40,589 bases of DNA from DASXUC01 sp036505015 (GCA_036505015.1 DASXUC010000099.1:1-40589), one strand, 5' to 3'; positions 31,103-39,693 are shown, counted from the first letter of the stretch. A program made the numbers and translations. The notes: a model not told the origin generated them from the sequence alone.

Positions 31103-32569
31103 TCAGGCCGGGGGAATGCTCTGCGCGGAACGAAACAGATTGTCCGAATCGTACGTCCGCTTGATCCTCTGCAGTCTGGCGAGGTTGCCGCCATAGTACT
31201 CGCGCGGCCAATCACGCAGCGCGGGGTCGATGAAGTTCTGGTAGGCTTGCCTGGAGAACGACGGCCGCAATGCGGCATAGATGCCGTCAATCCACTCGAG
31301 GTTCGCCCGCGCGAGCGCAGCCGGATCTCCGCGGTTCCAGAGCGTTTCCATCTGGAAGAGAAAGTGCTTGTCACGGTGGACGAACGCCGTGGCGTCCGGC
31401 GCCACCCGGTTGATCGCACCACCCCAGCCGAACATCGATGCACTCCCCTCGAGCCCGCCGGGCCAGCGGTCCAGCCAGGACAAGGCGGTCGCGACCGCCC
31501 CATCCGACAGCGGCGCGTCCAGGAAGCTCGACCTGTTGGCCAGTGCGACCCTGGCCTGATTCAGTTTCAGGAAATCATAGGCGTCCCAATAGTGCCGTTC
31601 CAGGACGAACTGCGTGCCGGGTCTCGTGGCGAGGGCGGGTTTGAGAAGGTCGAGCAATTCCGCGCGCGGACCAAAGTACTGCCCGATGGCCACGACGTAT
31701 TTGGCGGCGGGGCTGACAATGGCCCCCAGGCGCATCGAAAATCCGTCCGGCGCTCGGAACGACACCGCCTGCATCTGATGGAACGCCGCAGCTGCCGCCT
31801 CCCACGTCCAGACGAGTTTGTAGATCGAGACCGTGCCCACCGGGAACGTGCGCAGCTTGTAGGCGACGTTGATGCCGAAGTTTCCGCCGCCTCCGCCTTG
31901 GCACGCCCAGAACAGGTCGCTGTGTTCTTGCGCGTTGCACGTCCGCAGGCGGCCGTCGGCCGTCACCAGCTGCGTCTCCAGCAGGCTGTCACACGTGAGG
32001 CCGAATCTCCGGGAACTGAAGCCAAACCCACCGCCCAACAGCAGGCCGCTGAGACCGACGCTGGGACACCGGCCGGAAGGAATCGCCGCGCTGTACGCGG
32101 GCAAAGCGGCCGCGACGTCGCCGTTGAGGGCGCCGGCGCCGAACGTGGCCACACCGCTGCCGACCGATACGGTCTTCAACCGGCTGAGGTCGACAAGGAG
32201 GCCCCGCGTGGTGGAATACCCGCCGTAGCTGTGGCCGCCGGCCCGAGCCGCGATCGGCATGCCGGTCGTCCGCGCAAAGTTGACGGCCTCAACGACGTCG
32301 GGCGCATCGCGGCAGAGTACGATGCCCGCGGGCCGGACGTCCGCATACCGCAGGTTGAAGGGGGAGGGATAGCCGGCGTACGTCACATCGCCCGGACGCA
32401 GCAGCCTCCCGCGAAGCCGGCGCGCCAGCGCCGCCCACGATTGCCGGGACGGCGCCGCCTCCACGCGCGCGGTGCTCTCGAGCCATGCAGGCAGCGCGCC
32501 GGCGACGGCCGTGGCGAGACCGGTTCGGGCGGCGAGCCGCAGCAGGTCGCGTCGGGAAATCCGCTGCAT
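31103..32569 (-). CDS. Tat-exported FAD-linked oxidase, berberine-bridge-enzyme type
   Basis: A 488-residue flavoprotein. The twin-arginine signal ISRRDLLRL at residues 4-12, followed by a hydrophobic stretch to AWL, predicts Tat export. The FAD_binding_4 domain has RAGGHSYGGYS with His113 and RCPSVGLSGLLLGGGFG with Cys168, the pair used for bicovalent FAD attachment in BBE-like oxidases; the C-terminal BBE block REYYGGNLARLQRIKRTYDS, shortened here to YYGGNLARL, is present. Members oxidise sugars, alcohols or alkaloids with O2. One base separates it from the upstream GATase gene. Substrate unknown. Confidence 0.9.
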   Translation of the reverse strand: MQRISRRDLLRLAARTGLATAVAGALPAWLESTARVEAAPSRQSWAALARRLRGRLLRPGDVTYAGYPSPFNLRYADVRPAGIVLCRDAPDVVEAVNFARTTGMPIAARAGGHSYGGYSTTRGLLVDLSRLKTVSVGSGVATFGAGALNGDVAAALPAYSAAIPSGRCPSVGLSGLLLGGGFGFSSRRFGLTCDSLLETQLVTADGRLRTCNAQEHSDLFWACQGGGGGNFGINVAYKLRTFPVGTVSIYKLVWTWEAAAAAFHQMQAVSFRAPDGFSMRLGAIVSPAAKYVVAIGQYFGPRAELLDLLKPALATRPGTQFVLERHYWDAYDFLKLNQARVALANRSSFLDAPLSDGAVATALSWLDRWPGGLEGSASMFGWGGAINRVAPDATAFVHRDKHFLFQMETLWNRGDPAALARANLEWIDGIYAALRPSFSRQAYQNFIDPALRDWPREYYGGNLARLQRIKRTYDSDNLFRSAQSIPPA

Positions 32570-32570
32570 G

Positions 32571-35168
32571 CTACTTGAGCACGCCGAGCTCGATCGGCTC
32601 GACCTTGATGTAGACGTCCAGCGGATCGCGCCGGTGGCCGTCAACCGTCAGCAGCCGGTCGACGGTGATGCCGAAGTGGCGCTCGTTCTCGTGCAGGGTG
32701 GGCAGGATGGTTTTCCAATCGGCCGCCGTCACATCCGTGAACCGCCCGCCGTTGAGCTGTTCCGCGTCCAGCCGGCGGTACGGGTCGCGCGTATAGATCG
32801 CCCCGCCGCTGGCCAGCGAGAACAGGTTGCCGCCGGGATACGGCGTGTCCAGATCGATCACGGCGCCGTCGGTGTCGAAACCGATCCCGTTGAGGATGCA
32901 GAACCCGCCGCCGTCGAGCGGGTCGCCGGCCATGAACGATTCCGCCAGATAGTCCAGCGCGGTGCCGTTGATCACCACCCGCGGCCGTCCCACGGCGTTG
33001 ATCAGGGGCCGCCCCGCCGCGTTGCCGAGGATGAAGATGTCGCCGCCCTTGGCCCCGTACAGCAAGGTCTGCCCGACGTTGCCGTGGATGACGGCGCGGC
33101 CCGACTTGAGGATCTGTCCGACCTGATCCTGCGCGTCGTTGTGGACGGCGAGATCGATGCCGTCGAGTCCGGAGGCCAGGTAGTCCCCGGGACTCCCGTA
33201 GATGTCCATCCGCACCCCATCACTGTGCGCGCCGAAGCCGCAGCCGACAAACCGCTGGCCCCGCAGCGCGAAGACCTCAAACACACGCCAGCCCATCTGA
33301 TAGGCGCGGACGAGGTACTGCGCGATGCTCTCCGGTCCCTCCGATGGGAACTCCAATGCGTCGATGACCAGCGCGTGGTTGCCCGAGGCTGGTGCGGTCA
33401 AGGTCTGCCGGCTCGCCCAATCCAGGCGGTGCATCGTGCCACCATCTATCCCGAGTGCGGGGACGTCGCGGAGGATGCCGTAGACCGCGGTGTACAGCTG
33501 TGCCAGGACCGATGCGCGTTTCTTTGATCCGGTCGGCATGCGCCGGTCGATGAGCATGGTCAGCGTCTCCAGCGCCGCATCCCGCGCCGCGCCGGTTCCC
33601 CGCGCCTCGCTGCGCACCGCCTCGAGCCAGGCAATCACGCCATCATAACTCCATTCGCGCACCCCCTTGGTACCTTGCGAGAGGAGGGTGTCGCGACTCT
33701 CCAACGCGGGCGCGGGGCCGCCGTTCGCGCCGCCCTGCACCGCCGGTAGCGGGCTGCCGGTCACCCTGATCGTCGGGAGATGGTGCACCTGACCGGGCGG
33801 TGTGGTGACGGGGGTTCCGAACTTGTCCGCGCACGTCAGGCGCCCCGATCGATCGACGGTGAACATGAACGCTCCGCCGTCCGTGTATGATCCGCCGCGG
33901 GCGTTCCAGTAGCGATCGGCGACGGGACAGATGCGCGGATCTTCGTGCGACAGGCTGGCCAGCGTGGCGTCGATCGCCTGCTTTTCCGACGCGATGATGC
34001 CGATGCTGACCTCGCCTTCCTGCAGCGCGAAGACCTGGGGCCGCAGCATGGAGGTATCGGTAATCCCCATCAGCTGCCACGCCGCCGCCGCGCCGCCGGA
34101 GACCAGGCTGCGTGCGACGATGAAGAACCACGGCCCGTCCGGCGAGCCATGGATGTGCGCCGCCTGGATGGCGCGGTAGGTGCGCCGCTTCGACTCCGGG
34201 AGCATCAGAAAGTCCCGTTCGGTCGTGGGCGCCATCGCTTCGATCACGTATTCGGTGGGATAGCCGTACGTGCGGCTCCACAGATCGAACAGCAGCACCG
34301 CCACTTCCGTGTCGGTGAGGAACAGGGGAGAGAGATTCCGCTGGGCCAGGTATTCGCTGACGGCGTGGTAGTTGGCGAAGTCGCCGTTGTGCACGAGCGC
34401 GACGTCCAGCGCCGTGAACGGGTGCGCGCCGCCGGGGTGCCAGACCCGGCCTTTCGTCGGATACCGCTGGTGGCCGATCCACACCCGGGCGGCGACCTCA
34501 TCCATGCGGTAGTACAGGAACGCCTGCTCCGCGAATCCGACGATCTTCAGCACGAGCATGTCACGCCCGTAGGACATCACGAACGCCCGCATCCGTCCGT
34601 CGCCGTAGAAGGCGCTGTTCAGCCGGAAGGCCCACTGTGAAACGTACTCATCCTCGGCGGCCCGGCGGGGCAAGGCGCCGAGATTCTGGTCGGCGATGAA
34701 GCGGTCGAGTGCGTCGTCCCGCACACGCGCGAAGTACCTCCACACCTCCGGCGGGCGGACCTCCAGACCGGGGATGTCCCGGTAGTCATCGACGGTGGTG
34801 ATGCGCGACGCGGCGTGGACCTCGAGGACCGGATCGACGAACTCGCGCACGATCGGCTCGCGCGCGGTGTCGTCGAGCAGCGCGATCTGGATCAGGTAAT
34901 CCGTCGCCAGATGGTCCGCGTCGATCCCCATCTGTTCGGCGGACAGTCCCGCCGCCGCCAGGCCGCCGCCCTTGCCGTTCCCGCGGTTGTGCATCTGGCC
35001 GCAGGGGACCAGGATGTGTCGTCCCAGTACGGGGATGGACGAGGCCAGTCCGACGACGCCGCAGCCGCCCTCGGCCTCGATCTTGATGCCCTCACCCTGC
35101 CCTCTCCTGTGCGCGGGAGAGGGTGGGGGTGAGGGGCGGGAACGTGGGAACGCGTCGGCTGCCGTCAT
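32571..35168 (-). CDS. Glutamate-synthase-like GATase type II + GXGXG fusion protein
   Basis: An 865-residue protein combining a type II (Ntn) glutamine amidotransferase with the GXGXG beta-helix of glutamate synthase. Cys36 (GGCGVVGLAS) would be the processed N-terminal nucleophile; HNGDFANY near 310 is the family Asn-Gly block; residues about 600-830 carry GXGXG repeats (YGSPGDYLASG, VIHGNVGQ, YGAKGGDI, LGNAAGRP). No FMN barrel is present; that is the next gene upstream. This equals GlxB plus GlxC (MgsA/B) fused. The only start before Cys36 is ATG 35168, inside a repeat, giving a 35-residue prosegment largely encoded by a palindromic element. Confidence 0.85.
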   Translation of the reverse strand: MTAADAFPRSRPSPPPSPAHRRGQGEGIKIEAEGGCGVVGLASSIPVLGRHILVPCGQMHNRGNGKGGGLAAAGLSAEQMGIDADHLATDYLIQIALLDDTAREPIVREFVDPVLEVHAASRITTVDDYRDIPGLEVRPPEVWRYFARVRDDALDRFIADQNLGALPRRAAEDEYVSQWAFRLNSAFYGDGRMRAFVMSYGRDMLVLKIVGFAEQAFLYYRMDEVAARVWIGHQRYPTKGRVWHPGGAHPFTALDVALVHNGDFANYHAVSEYLAQRNLSPLFLTDTEVAVLLFDLWSRTYGYPTEYVIEAMAPTTERDFLMLPESKRRTYRAIQAAHIHGSPDGPWFFIVARSLVSGGAAAAWQLMGITDTSMLRPQVFALQEGEVSIGIIASEKQAIDATLASLSHEDPRICPVADRYWNARGGSYTDGGAFMFTVDRSGRLTCADKFGTPVTTPPGQVHHLPTIRVTGSPLPAVQGGANGGPAPALESRDTLLSQGTKGVREWSYDGVIAWLEAVRSEARGTGAARDAALETLTMLIDRRMPTGSKKRASVLAQLYTAVYGILRDVPALGIDGGTMHRLDWASRQTLTAPASGNHALVIDALEFPSEGPESIAQYLVRAYQMGWRVFEVFALRGQRFVGCGFGAHSDGVRMDIYGSPGDYLASGLDGIDLAVHNDAQDQVGQILKSGRAVIHGNVGQTLLYGAKGGDIFILGNAAGRPLINAVGRPRVVINGTALDYLAESFMAGDPLDGGGFCILNGIGFDTDGAVIDLDTPYPGGNLFSLASGGAIYTRDPYRRLDAEQLNGGRFTDVTAADWKTILPTLHENERHFGITVDRLLTVDGHRRDPLDVYIKVEPIELGVLK
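35089..35135. repeat. REP-like double-stem palindrome
   Basis: Outer stem CCCTCACCC (35089-35097) / GGGTGAGGG (35127-35135) and inner stem CCCTCTCC (35100-35107) / GGAGAGGG (35116-35123), all perfect. It lies within the start of the GATase coding region and encodes the Pro/Arg-rich prosegment. The same family occurs at 39500-39523. Confidence 0.85.
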
Positions 35169-35226
35169 TGCGAGCGCAACCTCCCGTTTGTCATTGCGAG
35201 GGGCGAAGCGACGAAGCAATCTCAGA
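35164..35226. repeat. Dispersed repeat with two GTCATTGCGAG copies
   Basis: Identical 11-mers GTCATTGCGAG at 35164-35174 and 35190-35200, 26 nt apart; the second continues GGGCGAAGCGACGAAGCAAT, a form widely seen as a dispersed element in unrelated bacteria. On the minus strand one copy gives the stop TGA of the FMN subunit and the other the start ATG of the GATase subunit. Confidence 0.85.
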
Positions 35227-37725
35227 TCCTGCTTCGAGATACACAAGCAGATCCGTGCGGCCTCGCAGTTCGCCGATAGCGCGCATGCCGAGCTGTGCCA
35301 GCAGTTCCCGCAGCTGCGTCGCCCAGCCCCGGTACAGGTTGGCGATGCGTTCGGCGCCCCACGCCGGGACAATCAGTTTGGCCATCTCCGGGTCGGTGGT
35401 CGTGATTCCGAACGGGCAGCCCTTGCCCTTCTCACAGTCCGCCAGCCGGGTGCAGCCGATCGCCACCAGATCGGCCATCCCCACCACGACGCCGTCCGCG
35501 CCCAGCGCGATCGCTTTCGCCGCATCGTACGCCGTGCGGATGCCGCCCGACGCGACGAGCACGATCTCGTCGCGGATGCCTTCGGTAAGCAGGAACCGGT
35601 GGACTTTCGGGATCGCGTACTCGATCGGCATGGCGATGTTTTTCTTGGCAATCTCCGGGGCCGCGCCCGTCCCGCCGTACCCGCCGTCCAGATGCACGAC
35701 GTGCGCGCCGGCATAGTAGATGCCTACCGCCACCATGTCCACGTCGGTGGGCGTGCTGACTTTCACCGACACGACCGCGCCGGGATTCACGGAGCGGATC
35801 CAGTCCACGTGTTTCTTGTGATCCTCGACCGAGTAGACGCTGTGGAACGGAAACGGCGAGAACAGCGACGTCCAGGCGACGGCCTCGCGCATCGAGGCCA
35901 CCACCTCGGTCGTCTTGCCTCCCAGCAGGTGGCCGCCCAGCCCGGGTTTGGCGCCCTGCGCATACTTGAATTCTACGAACCGGGCGCGCTGGATCGTCTC
36001 TTCCCGCACGCCGAAGAGCCCCGTCGCCACCTGCGTGATGACGTGATCGGCATACGGCACGAGCTCGTCCGGATATCCGCCTTCACCGGTGGAGGTAAAC
36101 GTGTTGGTCGCCTCCGCCGCCATCGCGCGGGCCAGCATGGTCTGCAGGCTGACCGACCCGAAGGACATCCCGCCGCCGTAGAACGGCAGATCGATGGTGA
36201 TCTGCGGGCCGTCGCCGCGCCGGTTCAACCGCAGCCGGAGATCGACGTCCTCCAGGGCGACGCCGGCCGCTGGTTCAGCGCCGTCGAGTTCGACGGCAAA
36301 CCGCAGCGCGTCGAATCCTCCGCCGGATTTCCCGACCCGAGACTCCCCCCGGGTCGGAGGTGCGCCCGTCGCCGCCTGCGTCCACGTCGCCTGCAGCAGG
36401 TCCGGCGTCCAGCGCAGGTCGCCCATCGTCGGCACTTCGGTCTCCTCGGGCGGCGGCGGCGCCGGCTCGGTCCTGGGCATCAGCGCCCGGAACGCGGCTT
36501 CCTCCTGCGGCTGGAAGATCGCGCGGCCGAGTTCGCCCCGCAGGCGGCGGACCTCCCGCATGCCCATGGCACCCAGGCATTCGAGCAGTTGATCGCGCCA
36601 CGCCGCCATGAGGTTGATCAGACGCTGCGCGCCCCATGCCGGGACGAACTCGCCGCTTTCGGCAGGACAGTGCGCTTTGTCCGCCCACAGGCCGCAGCCG
36701 AAGGCCAGCAGCAACGTGTAGTCGATCGCAACCAGATCCGCGCCGCACACGATGGCCTTGGGGACGTGCTCGGCGGTGGCGATCCCGCCGCTGGCCAGGA
36801 GCGTCACCTCGTCGCGGAGGCCGGCGTCCACCAGCGCGCGGTGCACGCCGCGCAGCGTGTCAGCGATGAAGCCGCGCGGCGAGTTCCCGTACTCGTCGGC
36901 GTACAGGTGGATGACCGCGGCCCCCGACTTCGCCAGCTCCTGCACGCGGGCTTCGACGTCGCCCTCGAGGGGGACGCGCCAGCCGATGACCGCGTCGGGT
37001 CGAAAATCGGTACCCGGTACCACTTTGCTCAGGAAATCTGTACCGGGTACCGGTTTGCTCAGCGCTTCCGTACCCGGTACCTCGAGCTCGATGTAGCGAG
37101 ACGCCGCCCACATCGCCCGGTGGGCGTCCAGTTCGTCCACCCGCAGCCGGGGGGCGATCGCCTCGGCGTAGGGGATGAGGTCGTCGGTCCATTGGGCGGG
37201 CGTGACGATCGCCAGCGTCCGCAGCGCCGCCGCGGCCTTGGCGATCGCCAACACCGGCGCGGGCCGTTCCGCCGGGAACGGAAACGGATTGAAGACCACC
37301 GGGATCGGCAGTTCGAGCAGCAGGGAGGTGGAGACCACCGCGCCTGACGCGTCAAAGGTCAGCCGCGGCGGTTTCCGCCCCATGTCGACGCTGGTGGAAA
37401 TGTACTCGCGGCCGTGAATGCCGTCACGGGTCGGGCGCACGATCTCGGACATGTCCAGCCAGATCGCGTCGAAGCCCGGACCGGCAAACGGTCCTCCGTA
37501 GCCGGCGCCGGAGATTGGGATCTTGCCCTTCTCCGCCATGAACCAGGTCTGGGAGATGATCTCCGGCGTCCAGTACGGATCGCCGCGTCCCGGGGTCGCA
37601 AACGGAGGGTGCCCGTATTTCACGTACTCGTCATTCTCTTGCAGATGAAACCGGGCGGGCGGCGCAAAGGGCAGCGGGGCCGGCACGGTGCTGACGTGGT
37701 AGCGAGACGCCGCAGGCCCGGTCAT
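35191..37725 (-). CDS. FMN-dependent glutamate-synthase-like protein with two tandem barrels
   Basis: An 844-residue protein containing two glutamate-synthase FMN barrels. The C-terminal one (about 450-830) is canonical: PFYGGGMSFGS, FTSTGEGGY, KPGLGGHLLGGK, GGYGGTGAAP, and the iron-sulfur cysteines C-x5-C-x5-C in GCTRLADCEKGKGCPFG. The N-terminal one (about 30-430) has ISGAGYGGPF, LASGGIATAEHVPKAIVCGADL and FVPAWGAQR but lost one cluster cysteine, so it is probably catalytically degenerate. Between its strands a 30-bp minisatellite encodes repeated VPGT..LSK (about 216-245). It starts ATGA-overlapped with nadE, and the last ~10 residues, SEIASSLRPSQ, come from a dispersed repeat. It should pair with the GATase-GXGXG subunit. 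Confidence 0.88.
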   Translation of the reverse strand: MTGPAASRYHVSTVPAPLPFAPPARFHLQENDEYVKYGHPPFATPGRGDPYWTPEIISQTWFMAEKGKIPISGAGYGGPFAGPGFDAIWLDMSEIVRPTRDGIHGREYISTSVDMGRKPPRLTFDASGAVVSTSLLLELPIPVVFNPFPFPAERPAPVLAIAKAAAALRTLAIVTPAQWTDDLIPYAEAIAPRLRVDELDAHRAMWAASRYIELEVPGTEALSKPVPGTDFLSKVVPGTDFRPDAVIGWRVPLEGDVEARVQELAKSGAAVIHLYADEYGNSPRGFIADTLRGVHRALVDAGLRDEVTLLASGGIATAEHVPKAIVCGADLVAIDYTLLLAFGCGLWADKAHCPAESGEFVPAWGAQRLINLMAAWRDQLLECLGAMGMREVRRLRGELGRAIFQPQEEAAFRALMPRTEPAPPPPEETEVPTMGDLRWTPDLLQATWTQAATGAPPTRGESRVGKSGGGFDALRFAVELDGAEPAAGVALEDVDLRLRLNRRGDGPQITIDLPFYGGGMSFGSVSLQTMLARAMAAEATNTFTSTGEGGYPDELVPYADHVITQVATGLFGVREETIQRARFVEFKYAQGAKPGLGGHLLGGKTTEVVASMREAVAWTSLFSPFPFHSVYSVEDHKKHVDWIRSVNPGAVVSVKVSTPTDVDMVAVGIYYAGAHVVHLDGGYGGTGAAPEIAKKNIAMPIEYAIPKVHRFLLTEGIRDEIVLVASGGIRTAYDAAKAIALGADGVVVGMADLVAIGCTRLADCEKGKGCPFGITTTDPEMAKLIVPAWGAERIANLYRGWATQLRELLAQLGMRAIGELRGRTDLLVYLEAGSEIASSLRPSQ
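36991..37080. repeat. In-frame 30-bp minisatellite with palindromic GTACC(S)GGTAC cores
   Basis: The palindrome GTACCCGGTAC/GTACCGGGTAC occurs at 37010-37020, 37040-37050 and 37070-37080, exactly 30 bp apart. Each unit codes for V-P-G-T-(E/D)-x-L-S-K-x; the third is degenerate after PGTDF. Period 30 keeps the reading frame of the FMN subunit. Confidence 0.92.
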
Positions 37726-39470
37726 CGATCGTCGGTCGAGGTGGGTTCGCTTACGCGGATCGTACTGCGGTACCAGTTCGTAATCGGCAGCCGGCGGTCT
37801 TTCCCGAACGCCTTGGGGGTGATCTTCACGCCCGGAGGGGCCTGGCGGCGCTTGTATTCGTTGCGGTCGACCATCGCCACGACTTTGGCCACGAGGTCGG
37901 CCGGATAGCCGGCCGCGACGATTTCCTGGGGCGGGGTATCTTCTTCCACGTACATCCGCAGGACGGGGTCCAGAATCTCGTACGGCGGCAGCGTATCCGT
38001 GTCCTTTTGCCCCGCCCGCAGCTCCGCGGTCGGAGCCCGGGTGATGACGCCATCCGGGATCACGGATGCTTGTGCGTTCCGCCAGCGCGCCAGATCGTAC
38101 ACCACGGTCTTAGGGACGTCCTTGATGACGGCGAAGCCGCCCGCCATGTCGCCGTAGAGAGTGGCGTAGCCGACGCTGAGCTCGCTCTTGTTGCCGGTGG
38201 TCAGTACGAGCCAGCCGAACTTGTTCGACAGCGCCATCAGCAGCGTGCCCCGGATGCGGGCCTGCACGTTCTCCTCTGCGGTGTCGGCCGGCCGTCCCGC
38301 GAAAGCCGACCGCAGCGCCTCTGCGAACGCGTGGAAGATGCCGGTGATGCCCAGGTCCGTCACCTGGATACCGAGGTTCCCACCGAGCTCCTCCGCGTAG
38401 CGGCGGCTGTCGTCTGAACTGAACTCCGACGGCATCCAGGCGGCGTGGACATGTCCCTTCCCCAACGCGTCCACTGCGATCGTGGCCACCAGCGCCGAGT
38501 CGATGCCGCCGGACAGGCCGACGACGACGTCCCGGAATCCGTTCTTGCGCACGTAGTCACGCGTCCCCAACACCAGAGCCTTGTAGACTTCCCCGGCCGG
38601 TTCCAGGGTCGGCGCGGTTTCGGCGATGACCGGCTGATGGGTGCGCATGGACGCGCCGGACACCGGCACGGTCGTCGTGGGGATCACCCCATCGTCGTCG
38701 GCTGCCGGTCCGACCGGCGTGAACAGCCGGTGCCGCCGGACCGATTCCGGATCGACGTCACAGACGATGAAGTCTTCTTCGAACTGCCGGCCGCGGGCGA
38801 GCAAATCCCCGCTATGATCGAAAATCATCCCCATCCCGTCGAAGACCAGCTCGTCCTGGCCGCCGACCAGGTTGTTGTAGCACAGCACGATGCTGTAGTC
38901 CCGCGCCCGCGTCTGGAGCATCTCCGCGCGCTGGCGCCACTTTCCAGCATGGTACGGGGAGCCGTTGATGTTGATCACTACCAGCGCCCCCGCCCCGGCC
39001 TCCGCCTGGCAGGTCCCACCGGGGGCCCAGATATCCTCGCAGATGGTGATGCCGACCGGGACCCCGCGGATGACACAGATCAGCCCGCTGTGGCCCGGCT
39101 GGAAGTAGCGCTTTTCATCGAAGACGCCGTAGTTGGGGAGGCGCTGCTTGTGGTAGACACCGGCGCGCTCGCCTCCGGCCAGCACCGCCGCGGCGTTGTA
39201 GAGGTGGGTCTCCTGGTCCACGAAGCCCACCACCGCGGCGATGCCTTCGGTCCGGCGGGTGATCTCATCCAGGGCGGCCAGGTTGCCGCGGACGAAATCC
39301 GGCTTCAGCAGCAGGTCTTCCGGGGGATAGCCGGTGACGGCCAGCTCGGGGAAGCACACGACGTCGGCCTCGAGGTCCCTGGCCCGGTCGATGGACTCGC
39401 AGATCCGGCGGGCATTCCCTTCGAGGTCGCCCACCGTGGTATTGATCTGAGCCATGGCGACGCGGAGCAT
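37722..39470 (-). CDS. nadE: Glutamine-dependent NAD+ synthetase
   Basis: A 582-residue two-domain enzyme making NAD+ from deamido-NAD+, ATP and glutamine. The N-terminal nitrilase-type glutaminase has the triad Glu42 (FPELAVTGYPPEDLL), Lys108 (HKQRLPNYGVFDE) and Cys144 (ITICEDIW); the synthetase domain has the PP-loop GLSGGIDSA near residue 330 and TTGNKSELSVGYATLYGD near 437. ATG 39470 is preceded by TATAAT 9 nt away and no Shine-Dalgarno, suggesting a leaderless transcript; TTG 39479 is an alternative start. It heads the run nadE - FMN subunit - GATase subunit - flavin oxidase - CPBP. Confidence 0.96.
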   Translation of the reverse strand: MLRVAMAQINTTVGDLEGNARRICESIDRARDLEADVVCFPELAVTGYPPEDLLLKPDFVRGNLAALDEITRRTEGIAAVVGFVDQETHLYNAAAVLAGGERAGVYHKQRLPNYGVFDEKRYFQPGHSGLICVIRGVPVGITICEDIWAPGGTCQAEAGAGALVVININGSPYHAGKWRQRAEMLQTRARDYSIVLCYNNLVGGQDELVFDGMGMIFDHSGDLLARGRQFEEDFIVCDVDPESVRRHRLFTPVGPAADDDGVIPTTTVPVSGASMRTHQPVIAETAPTLEPAGEVYKALVLGTRDYVRKNGFRDVVVGLSGGIDSALVATIAVDALGKGHVHAAWMPSEFSSDDSRRYAEELGGNLGIQVTDLGITGIFHAFAEALRSAFAGRPADTAEENVQARIRGTLLMALSNKFGWLVLTTGNKSELSVGYATLYGDMAGGFAVIKDVPKTVVYDLARWRNAQASVIPDGVITRAPTAELRAGQKDTDTLPPYEILDPVLRMYVEEDTPPQEIVAAGYPADLVAKVVAMVDRNEYKRRQAPPGVKITPKAFGKDRRLPITNWYRSTIRVSEPTSTDDR

Positions 39471-39479
39471 TCCAGGCAA

Positions 39480-39485
39480 ATTATA
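39480..39485 (-). promoter_or_regulatory. -10 box placed for a leaderless nadE transcript
   Basis: TATAAT on the minus strand ends 9 nt before ATG 39470. The -35 position falls beside the palindrome at 39500-39523 and holds no TTGACA-like hexamer. Confidence 0.7.
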
Positions 39486-39499
39486 ACGCGAAAGCGATT

Positions 39500-39523
39500 C
39501 CCTCTCCCGCCTGCGGGAGAGGG
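39500..39523. repeat. REP-like palindrome CCCTCTCCCGC / GCGGGAGAGGG
   Basis: An 11-bp perfect stem with a 2-nt centre, second copy of the family at 35089-35135. Its edge reaches the expected -35 zone of the nadE promoter. Confidence 0.88.
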
Positions 39524-39546
39524 CGAGGGGTGAAGGCGCGGGAAAA

Positions 39547-39693
39547 GCAGCGCCAGCGGGTGCGCTCTGCTGAGTTAGGCCGGGTTGCCGGTCAGCCCCC
39601 GGCGCCGAAGCGCCGAGTCCTGGCGGTACCTCCTCCCATCTCGAACAATCCGCTTTCCGCTGGCGAGTATCTTTTTATCACCATCTCAGATAC
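39547..39693. other. Structured intergenic region between nadE and the methyltransferase gene
   Basis: Within the ~340-nt gap three hairpins follow each other: GCAGCGC/GCGCTCTGC (39547-39570, 2-nt bulge), GGCCGG/CCGGTC (39578-39593) and CGGCGC-CGAA-GCGCCG (39600-39615). An AT-rich stretch then has GTATCT/AGATAC arms (39667-39672, 39688-39693). I match no known riboswitch. It may be a leader or small RNA, or simply GC-rich spacer. Confidence 0.4.

Noticed and set aside
39530..39620. GGCCGGGTTGCCGG resembles the 3' part of a c-di-GMP-I (GEMM) riboswitch
   Set aside because: The required GCAAACC and GCAAAGC blocks upstream are absent.
39601..39660. CCCATCTCGAACA matches the conserved loop of 5S rRNA, preceded by CCTGGCGG
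   Set aside because: The two blocks are only about 8 nt apart instead of about 35, and no helix I or 3' half follows; most likely chance or a tiny fragment.
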